From NCBI RefSeq assembly GCF_014190875.1, contig NZ_JACHVS010000001.1, positions 2,666,001-2,730,000 of the forward strand: a DNA stretch of 64,000 nt, read 5' to 3'. The translations under genes were made by a program, and so were the position numbers. Source of the DNA: Paeniglutamicibacter cryotolerans (GTDB lineage Bacteria > Actinomycetota > Actinomycetes > Actinomycetales > Micrococcaceae). The notes beneath the pieces are model-generated. The model searched no databases. It was not told where the DNA came from and saw nothing but the letters and a program-made list of their open reading frames with translations. Below, one piece after another: positions 24,739 through 33,251 of this stretch. Position 1 is the stretch's first letter. Each line of letters starts with the position of its first letter.

Positions 24739-25238
24739 TATTTCTTGATCACCTTTTGCGCTGTCTTAACTGCTTCGTCGGCGCTTTTGCGCAATTGGCG
24801 GCCGGCGTCCTTGCCCAGGTGCTGTGTGCGCCAGGCCAGGGACGGTTTCCCGGCCGTATCGGCTGCGGCAAGAAGTACGGCGCCGACCAGCGAAAGGTTC
24901 TTTAGCAGCGATGAGCTGCGGTCCTTGAATCCGGTCTGGGCCGCTGAATCGGAGACCGCGGTCACTGCGGAGGTTCCCACCAGGAGTAGCGCAGCGGTTC
25001 GGGGGGCTTTGCCAAGGGCCAGCAGTATTCCGGCCCCGACCTGCACTCCGCCGATGATGCGGGCCATCAGCACGGGGTGCTCGGCTGCGGTGCTCGCCTG
25101 CGGCACTAGCGAGCTGACGCGACGCAGGTTCGGTTCGAGGCTGCGTGAGGTTTCCAGGGGTTTACGCAGGCGCTCGAGGCCGGCATAAACGAAGCTTGAT
25201 GCGAGAAGCGGACGTGCAATCAACCGGATTAGGGACAT
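24738..25238 (-). CDS. DoxX-family membrane protein
   Basis: This 166-residue protein starts at ATG 25238 with a strong GGAGG site 6-7 bp upstream. It has hydrophobic helices around residues 5-20, 62-80, 85-105 and 120-135 and the DoxX patterns RPLLASSFVYAGLERLRKP and ARIIGGVQVGAGILLALGK. DoxX proteins are linked to thiol and redox stress in actinobacteria. Here the gene is divergent from sigH, which fits a redox setting, but no direct role can be read off. Confidence 0.85.
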   Translation of the reverse strand: MSLIRLIARPLLASSFVYAGLERLRKPLETSRSLEPNLRRVSSLVPQASTAAEHPVLMARIIGGVQVGAGILLALGKAPRTAALLLVGTSAVTAVSDSAAQTGFKDRSSSLLKNLSLVGAVLLAAADTAGKPSLAWRTQHLGKDAGRQLRKSADEAVKTAQKVIKK

Positions 25239-25321
25239 GCGAACCTCCAAGAAGAATTCAGACTGGTCGAGACAACTCATCCTAGTCTCGCAGAAATCCC
25301 TGCCGGTGCCCGGTTCGACGC

Positions 25322-25347
25322 GGAATACATCGCCAGCCCGGGGCGTT
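25322..25347 (+). promoter_or_regulatory. SigH/SigR-type promoter of sigH (GGAAT-N18-GTT)
   Basis: GGAAT at 25322-25326 and GTT at 25345-25347 are separated by exactly 18 bp, the consensus used by thiol-stress ECF sigma factors SigR and SigH. It lies about 150 bp before the sigH start, so sigH probably drives its own expression. Confidence 0.78.
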
Positions 25348-25495
25348 GACACAATCAGCCGTGGCAATTGGGCCTGCGGAAGTAGTCCGGGGAGCCGTGG
25401 CATCGGGCAGGGCAGGAGGGACATGGGCTATGACCATATTAACGGCGTGGAAATCGATGATTCCGAGCAATCTGTCCGGCGTAGACTGGGCCGTA

Positions 25496-26146
25496 ATGAC
25501 CGAGAGCAAAGAGAGCACCGAGATCGTTCCGGTTGCCGACGAGACCGATGATCAGCGTCGCGAGCGCTTCGAGCGTGATGCGTTGCAATACGTTGACCAG
25601 TTGTATTCGGCCGCCATGCGCATGGCGCGCAATCCGGCCGATGCCGAGGACTTGGTGCAGGAGGCCTATACGAAGGCCTATTCCGCTTTCCACCAGTACA
25701 AGCCCGGCACGAACCTGAAGGCGTGGCTGTACAGGATCCTGACGAACACCTACATCAACCTCTACCGGAAGCGGCAGCGCGAACCTTTACGCACGAACAC
25801 CGATCAGGTGGAGGACTGGCAGATGGCGCAGGCTGCCGAGCATTCCCCGATGGGGCTGCGCTCGGCCGAGGCCGAGGCCTTGGATCATCTGCCCGATTCC
25901 GACGTAAAGAACGCATTGCAGGCCATCCCCGAGGAGTTCCGCCTGGCTGTGTACTTTGTCGATGTCGAAGGATTCGCTTATAAGGAAGTGGCCGAGATCC
26001 TGGGTATTCCCATCGGAACGGTGATGTCCCGGCTGCACCGCGGTCGTAAGCAATTGCGTGAACTCCTCTCCGACTACGCGGCAGACCGCGGCGTTGGAAA
26101 TGCCAAGAGTGAACGGGCAGAAGCGCCCGGTCAGGAGAAGAAATAA
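25496..26146 (+). CDS. sigH: ECF sigma factor SigH/SigR (thiol and heat stress)
   Basis: This 216-residue group IV sigma factor has region 2 ([31 protein letters not shown]..., with [17 protein letters not shown]) and region 4 ([45 protein letters not shown]). These stretches match actinobacterial SigH/SigR. The frame is open from 25346, but that point lies in the promoter, so ATG 25496 was chosen. It overlaps the anti-sigma gene by one base. A longer form from an upstream start, as known for SigR, is possible. Confidence 0.92.
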   Translation: MTESKESTEIVPVADETDDQRRERFERDALQYVDQLYSAAMRMARNPADAEDLVQEAYTKAYSAFHQYKPGTNLKAWLYRILTNTYINLYRKRQREPLRTNTDQVEDWQMAQAAEHSPMGLRSAEAEALDHLPDSDVKNALQAIPEEFRLAVYFVDVEGFAYKEVAEILGIPIGTVMSRLHRGRKQLRELLSDYAADRGVGNAKSERAEAPGQEKK

Positions 26147-26412
26147 TGGGTGACTGCCAATCGCTGGGCGACTGCGACGACAAGCGCATCGTACGGCTCT
26201 ATGAGTATCTGGATGGTGCCTTGACGGTTCAGGACTTGAAGGACGTCAGGGAACACCTTGAGCACTGTTCGGAATGCACCGAGGAATACGATTTGGAGTG
26301 CATTATCCGTACTGTGGTGAAGCGTAGCTGCCAAGAAATCGCGCCAGCTGCCTTGAAGTCCAAGATCATCTCGCGGATCAGTGAGATTCGAGTGGAAATC
26401 GGTCACGCGTAG
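26146..26412 (+). CDS. rshA: Zinc-binding redox anti-sigma factor (RsrA/RshA type)
   Basis: This 88-residue protein carries the ZAS signature H-x3-C-x2-C as HLEHCSEC, plus earlier cysteines (CQSLGDC) and later ones (LEC, RSC) that can take part in disulfide switching. In the family, reduced zinc-bound protein holds the sigma factor and oxidation frees it. The gene starts at ATG 26146 within the sigH stop, giving coupled translation. Confidence 0.9.
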   Translation: MGDCQSLGDCDDKRIVRLYEYLDGALTVQDLKDVREHLEHCSECTEEYDLECIIRTVVKRSCQEIAPAALKSKIISRISEIRVEIGHA

Positions 26413-26427
26413 CGGTCACCGCAGTCG

Positions 26428-26475
26428 TTGAAGTCCGGCCCCGGGTTCATGAGAATCTGGGGCCGAACTCTTCAA
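26428..26475 (+). terminator. Hairpin after the anti-sigma gene, possible terminator
   Basis: TTGAAG and GGCCCC (26428-26442) pair with GGGGCC and CTTCAA (26459-26475), with small internal mismatches and a 16-nt loop. It lacks a clear T run. Confidence 0.5.
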
Positions 26476-26634
26476 GTGGGACGATCTTCCTTTTATTCGA
26501 ACATGCACACCCTAACCACCGCGTCCACCCGCCCTCGTGCCCCTGTGAATAACCCGACAAGCCATGCCTGAACTGATCTTTCAGTGAATCATTGACATGC
26601 ACAGAGGCGTTTGGGAGTCCTTCAAAATGCCGGT

Positions 26635-27995
26635 ATGTCATCGCATGCTAGTTCCATGCTCGATACGGGAAAAACCCAGGAATCGAACCGGACGTACCGC
26701 TCCGAGGCGGACCCCGGAACCACACCTCGGAGCCCCGGGCGCGCCCGCCTCACCGCATTCACCGCCGCCTTGGCCACCCTGACCCAAGGAGGCGCCGAAC
26801 GCGAACTCATCGAGCTGATCACCAAAACCGAACAGGCCAAGGCAGCCCTGGCAGCCCTCGAAGCCCGCACAGCCACCGCCCTGGACACCGCCGCCGCACC
26901 CGCCACGCACAAGCCGGGATCAAGAAAAAGGTCCAGGGCCGCGGCGTCGGCACCGAAATCGCCCTGGCTCGCCACGAGGCGCCGGCCGAGGGACGTAGAC
27001 ACCTCACCTGCTCACGCATCCTCACCGATGACCTGCCAGCCACCATGTACCGCTTCAGCCGCGGACGTATCACCGAGGGTCAGGCCATGGCCATCGCCCA
27101 CCACGTGCGCAAACTTACCCTGTCGCCCGCGCGGAAGTTGACGAGCGACTGAACGAACAGCCCGATCTGTTCACGCGGCGAGGGAGCCAAGGCCTTGGGC
27201 AACCGGGTCCGGGTCCTGGCCCAGGAACTGGACCCCCGGGACATGCTCGAAAAGGCAGAGGGCGCCCGCTCCAAGCGCTACCTGGCCATCTACCCGGCGG
27301 CCAACGCGATGATGAAGCTCACCGGAATGATCCCGGTGGAGGCGGGCCTGCTGATCAACCAGGTTCTGGATGACCTCGCCGATTCCCTCACCACCACCGG
27401 GGCCGCCCAAGGCCGCACCCGCACCCAGTTACGCACCGACGAATGCTGCTCCCTGCTCACCGGAACTCGAACCACCGTCCCGCGGGTGGAAATCACGCTG
27501 GTCATGAGCGAACGCACCCTCTTCCGCGGAAGCCGCGAACCGGCGCACCTCACCGGCTACGGCACGGTTCCGGCGGACTGGGCCAGGGCCCTGATCCACG
27601 GACCGGATACCAGCACCGGGGACCCGGGGGCCGAGCGCTGGATCCGATGTCTCTACACCGCACCCGGCTCCGGGGAACTGATCGGCATGGACTCCACACG
27701 CCGGCTCTTCCCGGCCGGTTTGACCCGCTTCATCAAGATCCGCGACCGGTACTGCCGCACACCGGGCTGCGACGCCCGGATCCAGGACATCGACCACGTG
27801 TTCGGCTGGGTCCTGGGTGGACTGACTACAGCGAAAAACGGGAGGGGTTGTTGCAAGGGCTGCAACCTGGACAAGGAGATCCCCGACTGGTCCGCGACCG
27901 CGGTGCCCGGGGAACGACATGCGGTGGAGATAACCACTCCGACCGGGATGACATACCGCTCCACAGCGCCACCACCGCCGGGCGCCGGAATGTAA
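26635..27995 (+). pseudogene. DUF222/HNH endonuclease-like gene with several frameshifts
   Basis: The N-terminal part in frame 1 (AALATLTQGGAERELIELIT) switches frame near 26,910 to GIKKKVQGRGVGTEIALARH and RFSRGRITEGQAMAIAHHV. It switches again near 27,130 (AEVDERLNEQPDLFTRRG) and again near 27,190, after which the frame is open to 27995. The final part has DUF222 features and an HNH end (CRTPGCDARIQDIDHVFGW, then GGLTTAKNGRGCCKGCN). These multicopy actinobacterial genes often decay. Three frame changes make it inactive unless the sequence has errors. Confidence 0.85.
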
Positions 27996-28076
27996 CCCAA
28001 ATACTACCGAGGCCGCTCCTTGGTTCCTTGCGGAACTTTGAGCCGGCGTTCGAGCTGATCATAATGGGGCATGCGA

Positions 28077-28114
28077 ATGCCGGCCCCGGTTCCATCTGGA
28101 ACCGGGGCCGGCAT
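28077..28114 (-). terminator. Perfect long hairpin downstream of the bL37-like gene
   Basis: A perfect 17-bp stem (28077-28093 with 28098-28114, loop ATCT) lies 18 bp past the small gene. It starts ATGCCGG, as does the hisN hairpin at 21381. A T run is missing. Confidence 0.65.
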
Positions 28115-28131
28115 GATGTGCATGGGGATGC

Positions 28132-28206
28132 TTAGGTGTTGGGGCGCTTACCGTGGTTGGCTCCGCCGCGCTTGCGGTCCTTGCGCTTGCGTGATCGCTT
28201 GCTCAT
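28132..28206 (-). CDS. 24-residue basic protein, bL37-like ribosomal protein
   Basis: ATG 28206 has AAGGAG 6 bp upstream and the frame ends at TAA 28132. The product is extremely basic: MSKRSRKRKDRKRGG followed by ANHGKRPNT. Small actinobacterial proteins with a basic start and the ANHGKRPN ending correspond to bL37, found in mycobacterial large ribosomal subunits. The strong start site and hairpin behind it support a real gene. Identification is from memory of the motif. Confidence 0.7.
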   Translation of the reverse strand: MSKRSRKRKDRKRGGANHGKRPNT

Positions 28207-28315
28207 GGTTGCTCCTTTTCATGGATGCCTTTTAGGTCGGATCCAGTCTCGCACAGGAGCACATGTGATTCCTAACACGTCAGTCGTGTGGCGTCGTGTC
28301 GTGAGCGGCCCGTCA

Positions 28316-28918
28316 TCAGGGACGTGGTTCGGGCAGGCCCAACCAGGAATACCAGCCGCGGTGCAGAACAAGCCAAGCCATGAGCCCGTATCCGGCCTGG
28401 CCCGGCAAGCCGCCGTTGGCTGCGAGGTCAGTTCGCCATTGGGCATGATTAAGCAGGGGAGTGAACGTATCGACGTAGTGGTGGTGCCTGCGTGTGGCGA
28501 CATCCGCGAAAACGGTGGAGAGCTCACCCAGGCGGCGGTTGCGCTCATCGTCCAATCCGGGAGCGGGGCCAACAACGATGGCCTTGATGCTCATCTGAGA
28601 AGCGGAATCGAGGATGTTTGCCAGGTTCAGCCTGCTGCGAGCGGTGGAAAGCCCTAGGTCAAGGTCGCGGTCCGACAATGCGACAACGAGACGGTTTTCG
28701 CAGTTATCTCCGAAACGCCGGGATGCCTCATCGAACCACCGCGAGGCAAGAGCCTCGGAACCTTCTCCCGGAGCGGCCAACGAATAACTCTCGAAGCGGG
28801 TCTCGTCGCTGGTTGTCCGGGCCAAAACACGGCCGTACCAGCCAAGAGCCCGCGGGTCGCCATGGCCGGCGAGTAGTTCGTCGCCAATGGCGGTAAGGCG
28901 GATGGTGCGGTGTTCCAC
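28316..28918 (-). CDS. SGNH/GDSL-family hydrolase-like protein
   Basis: This 200-residue protein starts at GTG 28918 (GAAAGG 6 bp upstream). Block I reads TAIGDELLAGHGDPRALGWYGRV, where GDE takes the place of GDS, so the usual nucleophile serine is not in its standard position. A middle ALSDRDLDLGLSTARSRLNLANIL resembles the family. The C-terminal region has HYVDTFTPLLNHAQWRTDL, a candidate Asp/His area. The substrate is unknown, and the altered block I raises the possibility of a non-catalytic or differently catalytic member. Confidence 0.65.
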   Translation of the reverse strand: MEHRTIRLTAIGDELLAGHGDPRALGWYGRVLARTTSDETRFESYSLAAPGEGSEALASRWFDEASRRFGDNCENRLVVALSDRDLDLGLSTARSRLNLANILDSASQMSIKAIVVGPAPGLDDERNRRLGELSTVFADVATRRHHHYVDTFTPLLNHAQWRTDLAANGGLPGQAGYGLMAWLVLHRGWYSWLGLPEPRP

Positions 28919-28970
28919 AAATGACCTTTCTAGGGGTTCTACGCCCACCTTAGCAGTCAGCCAAGTGAGG

Positions 28971-29001
28971 AAGGGACGGAACACATTGTGTTCCGTCCCT
29001 T
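28971..29001 (-). terminator. Terminator-like hairpin after kgd
   Basis: A perfect 14-bp stem (28971-28984 with 28988-29001, loop ATT) lies 40 bp past the kgd stop and before the SGNH gene. The following bases are not T-rich. Confidence 0.65.
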
Positions 29002-29040
29002 CCGTCACGCGTTTATTCGTCTTGCTGTGGTACCCGGCGC

Positions 29041-32000
29041 TTAGCGCTGGAAAGCCTGCTGCAGCAGGATGGACTGCTCAACCTCATGTCGCTTGTGCGT
29101 ACCGGTGGAGGTGGCTGCAGAGGCCGGGCGCGAGGCGACCCGTACGGTGCGGTCCAGTTCCGGAAGCAGATTCAGCGCAATGAACGGCCACGGGCCCTGG
29201 TTCTCGGGCTCGTCCTGTGCCCAAACGATTTCCGCGTTCGGATACTTGGCCAGCTCGGCGCGGATCTCCTCGAGGGGCAGCGGGTAAAGCTGCTCGACAC
29301 GGATGATAGCGGTCTTCGTGTCATTGGCCTTCGTCCGGGCCGCGGCCAGGTCGTAATACAGGCGGCCAGAGACCAGAAGCACTCGATCGACATCGGCCGG
29401 GTTCAGGTTACCCTGATCGGCGATGACCGACTGGAACGTGCCCTGCGTGAAATCCTCGACCGACGAAGCGGCGGCCTTAAGGCGCAGCAGCTGCTTCGGG
29501 GTGAAGATGACCAAGGGCTTGCGCGGACGGGCATAGGCCTGGCGACGCAGCAGGTGGAAGTGGTTCGCTCCCGTGGACGGGTTGGCAACGACCATGTTTT
29601 CCTCGGCGCACATCTGCAGGAAGCGTTCGATGCGTGCGGAGGAGTGGTCCGGGCCCTGGCCCTCGTATCCGTGCGGCAGCATGAGCACCAGCGAGGAACG
29701 CTGGCCCCACTTCTGCTCGGCGGAGGAGAGGAACTCGTCGATGACCGTCTGGGCGCCGTTGACGAAGTCGCCGAACTGGGCCTCCCAGAGCACCAGGGCG
29801 TCCGGACGCTCGACCGAGTAGCCGTATTCGAAGCCCATGGCCGCGTATTCGGACAGCAGGGAATCGTAGATCCACAGTTTTGCCTGGTCGTCGGACAGGT
29901 GCAGCAGAGGGGTCCACTCTTCGCCGTTGAGGCGGTCGTGGAAGACCGCATGGCGCTGCACGAAGGTACCACGGCGCGAATCCTGGCCGGCAAGCCGGAC
30001 CGGCACGCCTTCCATGGACAACGAACCAAAGGCGGCCAGCTCGGCGAAGCCCCAGTCGATGCCGCCTTCGCGGGACATCTTCTCGCGGCGTTCCAGCAGG
30101 ACCTTGAGCTTCGGGTGGACGGTGAAGTCCTCCGGGACGGCCAAGTGTGCTGCTCCGATGTGGGCCAGCGTCGCCGGGGAGATCGCCGTGGGGTTCTCCG
30201 TCGGCAGCGCAGCCTCGTCGTTACGCTGTGCGGTGGGCAGTTCCAGGTCGTGCACCGAGGTGGCGCCGGTGGGAATGACCGGGATGGGCGAGGTCTGTGC
30301 GGCGTGGGTCTCGGCGAAGACCCGCTCCAGGCGTTCCTGGTAGTCGCGCAGAGCCTGGTCGGCTTCGTCCTGCGTGATGTCGCCGCGGCCAACCAGGGCC
30401 TCGGTGTACAGCTTGCGGGTGGAGCGCTTGGCCTCGATCAGGTTGTACATCATCGGCTGGGTCATTGAGGGATCGTCGCCCTCGTTGTGGCCGCGTCGAC
30501 GGTAGCAAACCATGTCGATGACGACGTCCTTGTTGAACAGCTGGCGGTATTTGAACGCGAGCTGGGCAATGCGGACGACGGACTCGGGGTCATCGCCGTT
30601 GACGTGGAAGACCGGCGCCTGGACCATCTTCGCGACGTCGGTGGAGTACACCGAGGATCGCGAATTGGACGGCGAGGTGGTGAATCCGACCTGGTTGTTC
30701 ACGACAACGTGGATGGTGCCGCCGGTGCGGTAGCCCTCCAGCTGCGAGAGGGTCAGGGTTTCGGCTACGACGCCTTGGCCGGCGAATGCGGCATCACCGT
30801 GTACCAGGATCGGCAGCACGTTGAAGTTGCCTTCGCCCTGGTCCATGCGGTCCTGCTTGGCGCGCACGATGCCCTCGAGGACCGAGTCGACGGCCTCCAA
30901 GTGCGACGGGTTGGCGGCCAGGTAGACCTTGGTCTGGTTGCCCTGGTCCGAGGTGAATTCACCCTCGGTGCCCAGGTGGTACTTCACGTCGCCCGATCCC
31001 TGGACGGAACCGGGGATCTGGGTGCCTTCGAATTCGCGGAAGACCTGTGCATAGGTCTTGCCGGCGATGTTGGTCAGCACGTTCAGGCGGCCGCGGTGGG
31101 CCATGCCGATGGCAACCTCGTCCATGCCCTGGTCGGCAGCGTCGGAGATGATGCCGTCGAGCAGCGGAATCAGCGATTCTCCGCCCTCGAGGGAGAAGCG
31201 CTTCTGGCCGACGAACTTGGTCTGCAGGAAGGTCTCGAAGGCCTCCGCGGAGTTCAGTTTCGACAGGATGCGCAGCTGCTCTTCGCGGGTCGGCTTGGAG
31301 TACTTGTGCTCCAGCTCGTCCTGGAACCAGTGGCGCTCGACCGGGTCCTGGATATGCATGTATTCGATGCCGGTGGTGCGGCAATAGGCATCGCGAAGCA
31401 CACCGAGGATATCGCGCAGCAACAGGCGGTCCTTGCCGCCGAAACCGCCGGTGACCCACTCGCGGTCCAGGTCCCACAGCGTCAGGCCGTAGGTCTGGAT
31501 GTCAAGGTCCGGGTGGCGTCGCTGGACGTATTCCAGCGGGTTGGTGTCGGCCATGAGGTGGCCGCGCACGCGGTAGGAGTGGATCATCTGCTGGATCCGG
31601 GCGATCTTGTTGATCTGCAGGTCGATGTCGACCTGGTTGTCGACGGACCAGCGCACCGGTTCGTACGGGATCCGCAGCGCTTCGAAGATCTCGTCGTAGA
31701 AGCCCTGCTCGCCGAGCAGCAGGGACTCGATCAGGCGCAGGAACTCGCCCGAACCGGCACCCTGGATGACGCGGTGGTCATAGGTGGAGGTCAGCGTGAT
31801 GACCTTGCCGATGCCCTGCAGGGCGACGGTCTTCGGGCTGGCGCCGCGGAATTCGGCCGGGTACTCCAGCGCGCCGACGCCCACGATGGTGGCCTGGCCC
31901 TTGGACAGGCGCGGCACCGAGTGCACCGTGCCGATGCCACCAGGGTTGGTCAGCGAAACCGTGGTGCCGGCGTAGTCGTCGGCCGTCAGCTTATTGTTGC

Positions 32001-32793
32001 GGGCGCGCTTGATCAGTTCCTCGTAGGTGTTCCAGAACTCGGAGAAGGAGAGCGTCTCTGCCTTCTTGATATTCGGAACGGCCAGCATGCGGCTGCCATC
32101 GGGCTTTGGCATATCGATCGCGATGCCGAAGTTCACGTTGGCTGGCTGGACGGCCATGGGCTTGCCGTCGATTTCCTCGAACGTGACGTTCTGCGAGGGG
32201 AAGAGCTTCAGCGCACGGATCACGGCGAAGCCGATGATGTGGGTGAAGGAGACCTTGCCGCCGCGGGCGCGGGCCAGGTGGTTGTTGATGACCACGCGGT
32301 TGTCGATCAGTGCCTTGGCCGGAACGGCGCGGACGGTGGTGGCTGTCGGAACCGTGAGGCTGGCTTCCATGTTGGTAACGATGGCCTTGGCCGGACCGCG
32401 CAGCGGGGTCTTCTTGGACTCGCCCGCGGTGGCGTTGACGGCCGCGCTCTTGGGCAGCTGTGCCGGAATGGCCTGGGCCTTGGTGATGGGCGCCGGGTTT
32501 GCCGGTGCCTTTGCGGCTATCGGGGCGGCCGGAAACGCCGGGGTTTCTGCCGGGCGTGCCGAGGTGGCGGCATTGGCGGCGCGAGGGGCTCCGGTGACCG
32601 GAGCGGCGGGTGCCGGTGCGACAGGTGCGGCGGGAGCGGCAGCTGCGGGTGCGCCGTCGAGGGATTCGAAGATCTCCCACCACTTCTTGTCTACTGAATT
32701 CTTGTCCTTGAGGAACTGCTGGTACAGCTCATCGACGAGCCATTCGTTCCCACCAAACTCTTCGGTCAGTCGGTGGTGCGATTGATCTGGCAC
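29041..32793 (-). CDS. kgd: Multifunctional 2-oxoglutarate metabolism enzyme (E2o-E1o fusion)
   Basis: This 1250-residue fusion is typical of actinobacteria. Residues 1-45 (NEWLVDELYQQFLKDKNSVD) form the E1o N-terminal segment. An Ala/Pro linker (about 48-130) leads to an E2o-like acyltransferase domain (about 130-370; HIIGFAVIRALK, STYDHRVIQGAGSGEFL) with no lipoyl domain. The rest is E1o with the ThDP motif GDAAFAGQGVVAETL...NNQVGFTT and HRGRLNVLTNIAGK. It decarboxylates 2-oxoglutarate in the TCA cycle together with a separate lipoylated E2 and E3. It is monocistronic by position. Confidence 0.96.
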   Translation of the reverse strand: MPDQSHHRLTEEFGGNEWLVDELYQQFLKDKNSVDKKWWEIFESLDGAPAAAAPAAPVAPAPAAPVTGAPRAANAATSARPAETPAFPAAPIAAKAPANPAPITKAQAIPAQLPKSAAVNATAGESKKTPLRGPAKAIVTNMEASLTVPTATTVRAVPAKALIDNRVVINNHLARARGGKVSFTHIIGFAVIRALKLFPSQNVTFEEIDGKPMAVQPANVNFGIAIDMPKPDGSRMLAVPNIKKAETLSFSEFWNTYEELIKRARNNKLTADDYAGTTVSLTNPGGIGTVHSVPRLSKGQATIVGVGALEYPAEFRGASPKTVALQGIGKVITLTSTYDHRVIQGAGSGEFLRLIESLLLGEQGFYDEIFEALRIPYEPVRWSVDNQVDIDLQINKIARIQQMIHSYRVRGHLMADTNPLEYVQRRHPDLDIQTYGLTLWDLDREWVTGGFGGKDRLLLRDILGVLRDAYCRTTGIEYMHIQDPVERHWFQDELEHKYSKPTREEQLRILSKLNSAEAFETFLQTKFVGQKRFSLEGGESLIPLLDGIISDAADQGMDEVAIGMAHRGRLNVLTNIAGKTYAQVFREFEGTQIPGSVQGSGDVKYHLGTEGEFTSDQGNQTKVYLAANPSHLEAVDSVLEGIVRAKQDRMDQGEGNFNVLPILVHGDAAFAGQGVVAETLTLSQLEGYRTGGTIHVVVNNQVGFTTSPSNSRSSVYSTDVAKMVQAPVFHVNGDDPESVVRIAQLAFKYRQLFNKDVVIDMVCYRRRGHNEGDDPSMTQPMMYNLIEAKRSTRKLYTEALVGRGDITQDEADQALRDYQERLERVFAETHAAQTSPIPVIPTGATSVHDLELPTAQRNDEAALPTENPTAISPATLAHIGAAHLAVPEDFTVHPKLKVLLERREKMSREGGIDWGFAELAAFGSLSMEGVPVRLAGQDSRRGTFVQRHAVFHDRLNGEEWTPLLHLSDDQAKLWIYDSLLSEYAAMGFEYGYSVERPDALVLWEAQFGDFVNGAQTVIDEFLSSAEQKWGQRSSLVLMLPHGYEGQGPDHSSARIERFLQMCAEENMVVANPSTGANHFHLLRRQAYARPRKPLVIFTPKQLLRLKAAASSVEDFTQGTFQSVIADQGNLNPADVDRVLLVSGRLYYDLAAARTKANDTKTAIIRVEQLYPLPLEEIRAELAKYPNAEIVWAQDEPENQGPWPFIALNLLPELDRTVRVASRPASAATSTGTHKRHEVEQSILLQQAFQR

Positions 32794-33251
32794 GGTTTTA
32801 CGCCTCTTCCCTGATTGCCGATTTGTCTTCCATGGTCCTGCGTCGCGATGGGGTGTGCGCAGACGCGGGCATGGTCCTAGACCTGCCGTCCAGTCTAGTG
32901 ACTAACCGGGCCCCGGTGTTAATTTATGCGGCGCGCATCACAATTGAAATTAGTCAGGGGTTCCCGATCCGGGACCCGTAGGCAGCGCAGTGCCCTGCCG
33001 GGGGTGCCTGTGCAGGTCATCCGGAGGACACCATCAAAGTGTTCCGATAGACTGTGATCCTTATGGACAGTCACTCTCGGTGCCGGCCAGCCGCGTCACA
33101 GCGCAGCGCCGGCAAATCACGTCTCTGCTTGCCCAGCTCATCCGCTTCCGCCTTGGAGCCTTCCAGATCAGGTCATCCCCGATGCCGTCAGCTTTCGAAG
33201 TCCAGGCCGTCGCGCATGCCCTACCCCGTTGCACCGGGGGTGGGACGCTAA
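32794..33251. other. Divergent intergenic region between kgd and the CNNM pair
   Basis: No gene is seen. Likely promoter elements are TAGACT on the minus strand near 32895 (towards kgd) and TAGACT at 33048-33053 on the plus strand, about 200 bp before the first CNNM gene. No riboswitch fold was recognised. Confidence 0.4.

Noticed and set aside
30487..32697. 736-codon plus-strand frame opposite kgd
   Set aside because: Antisense shadow in a GC-rich gene; no domain or start signal.
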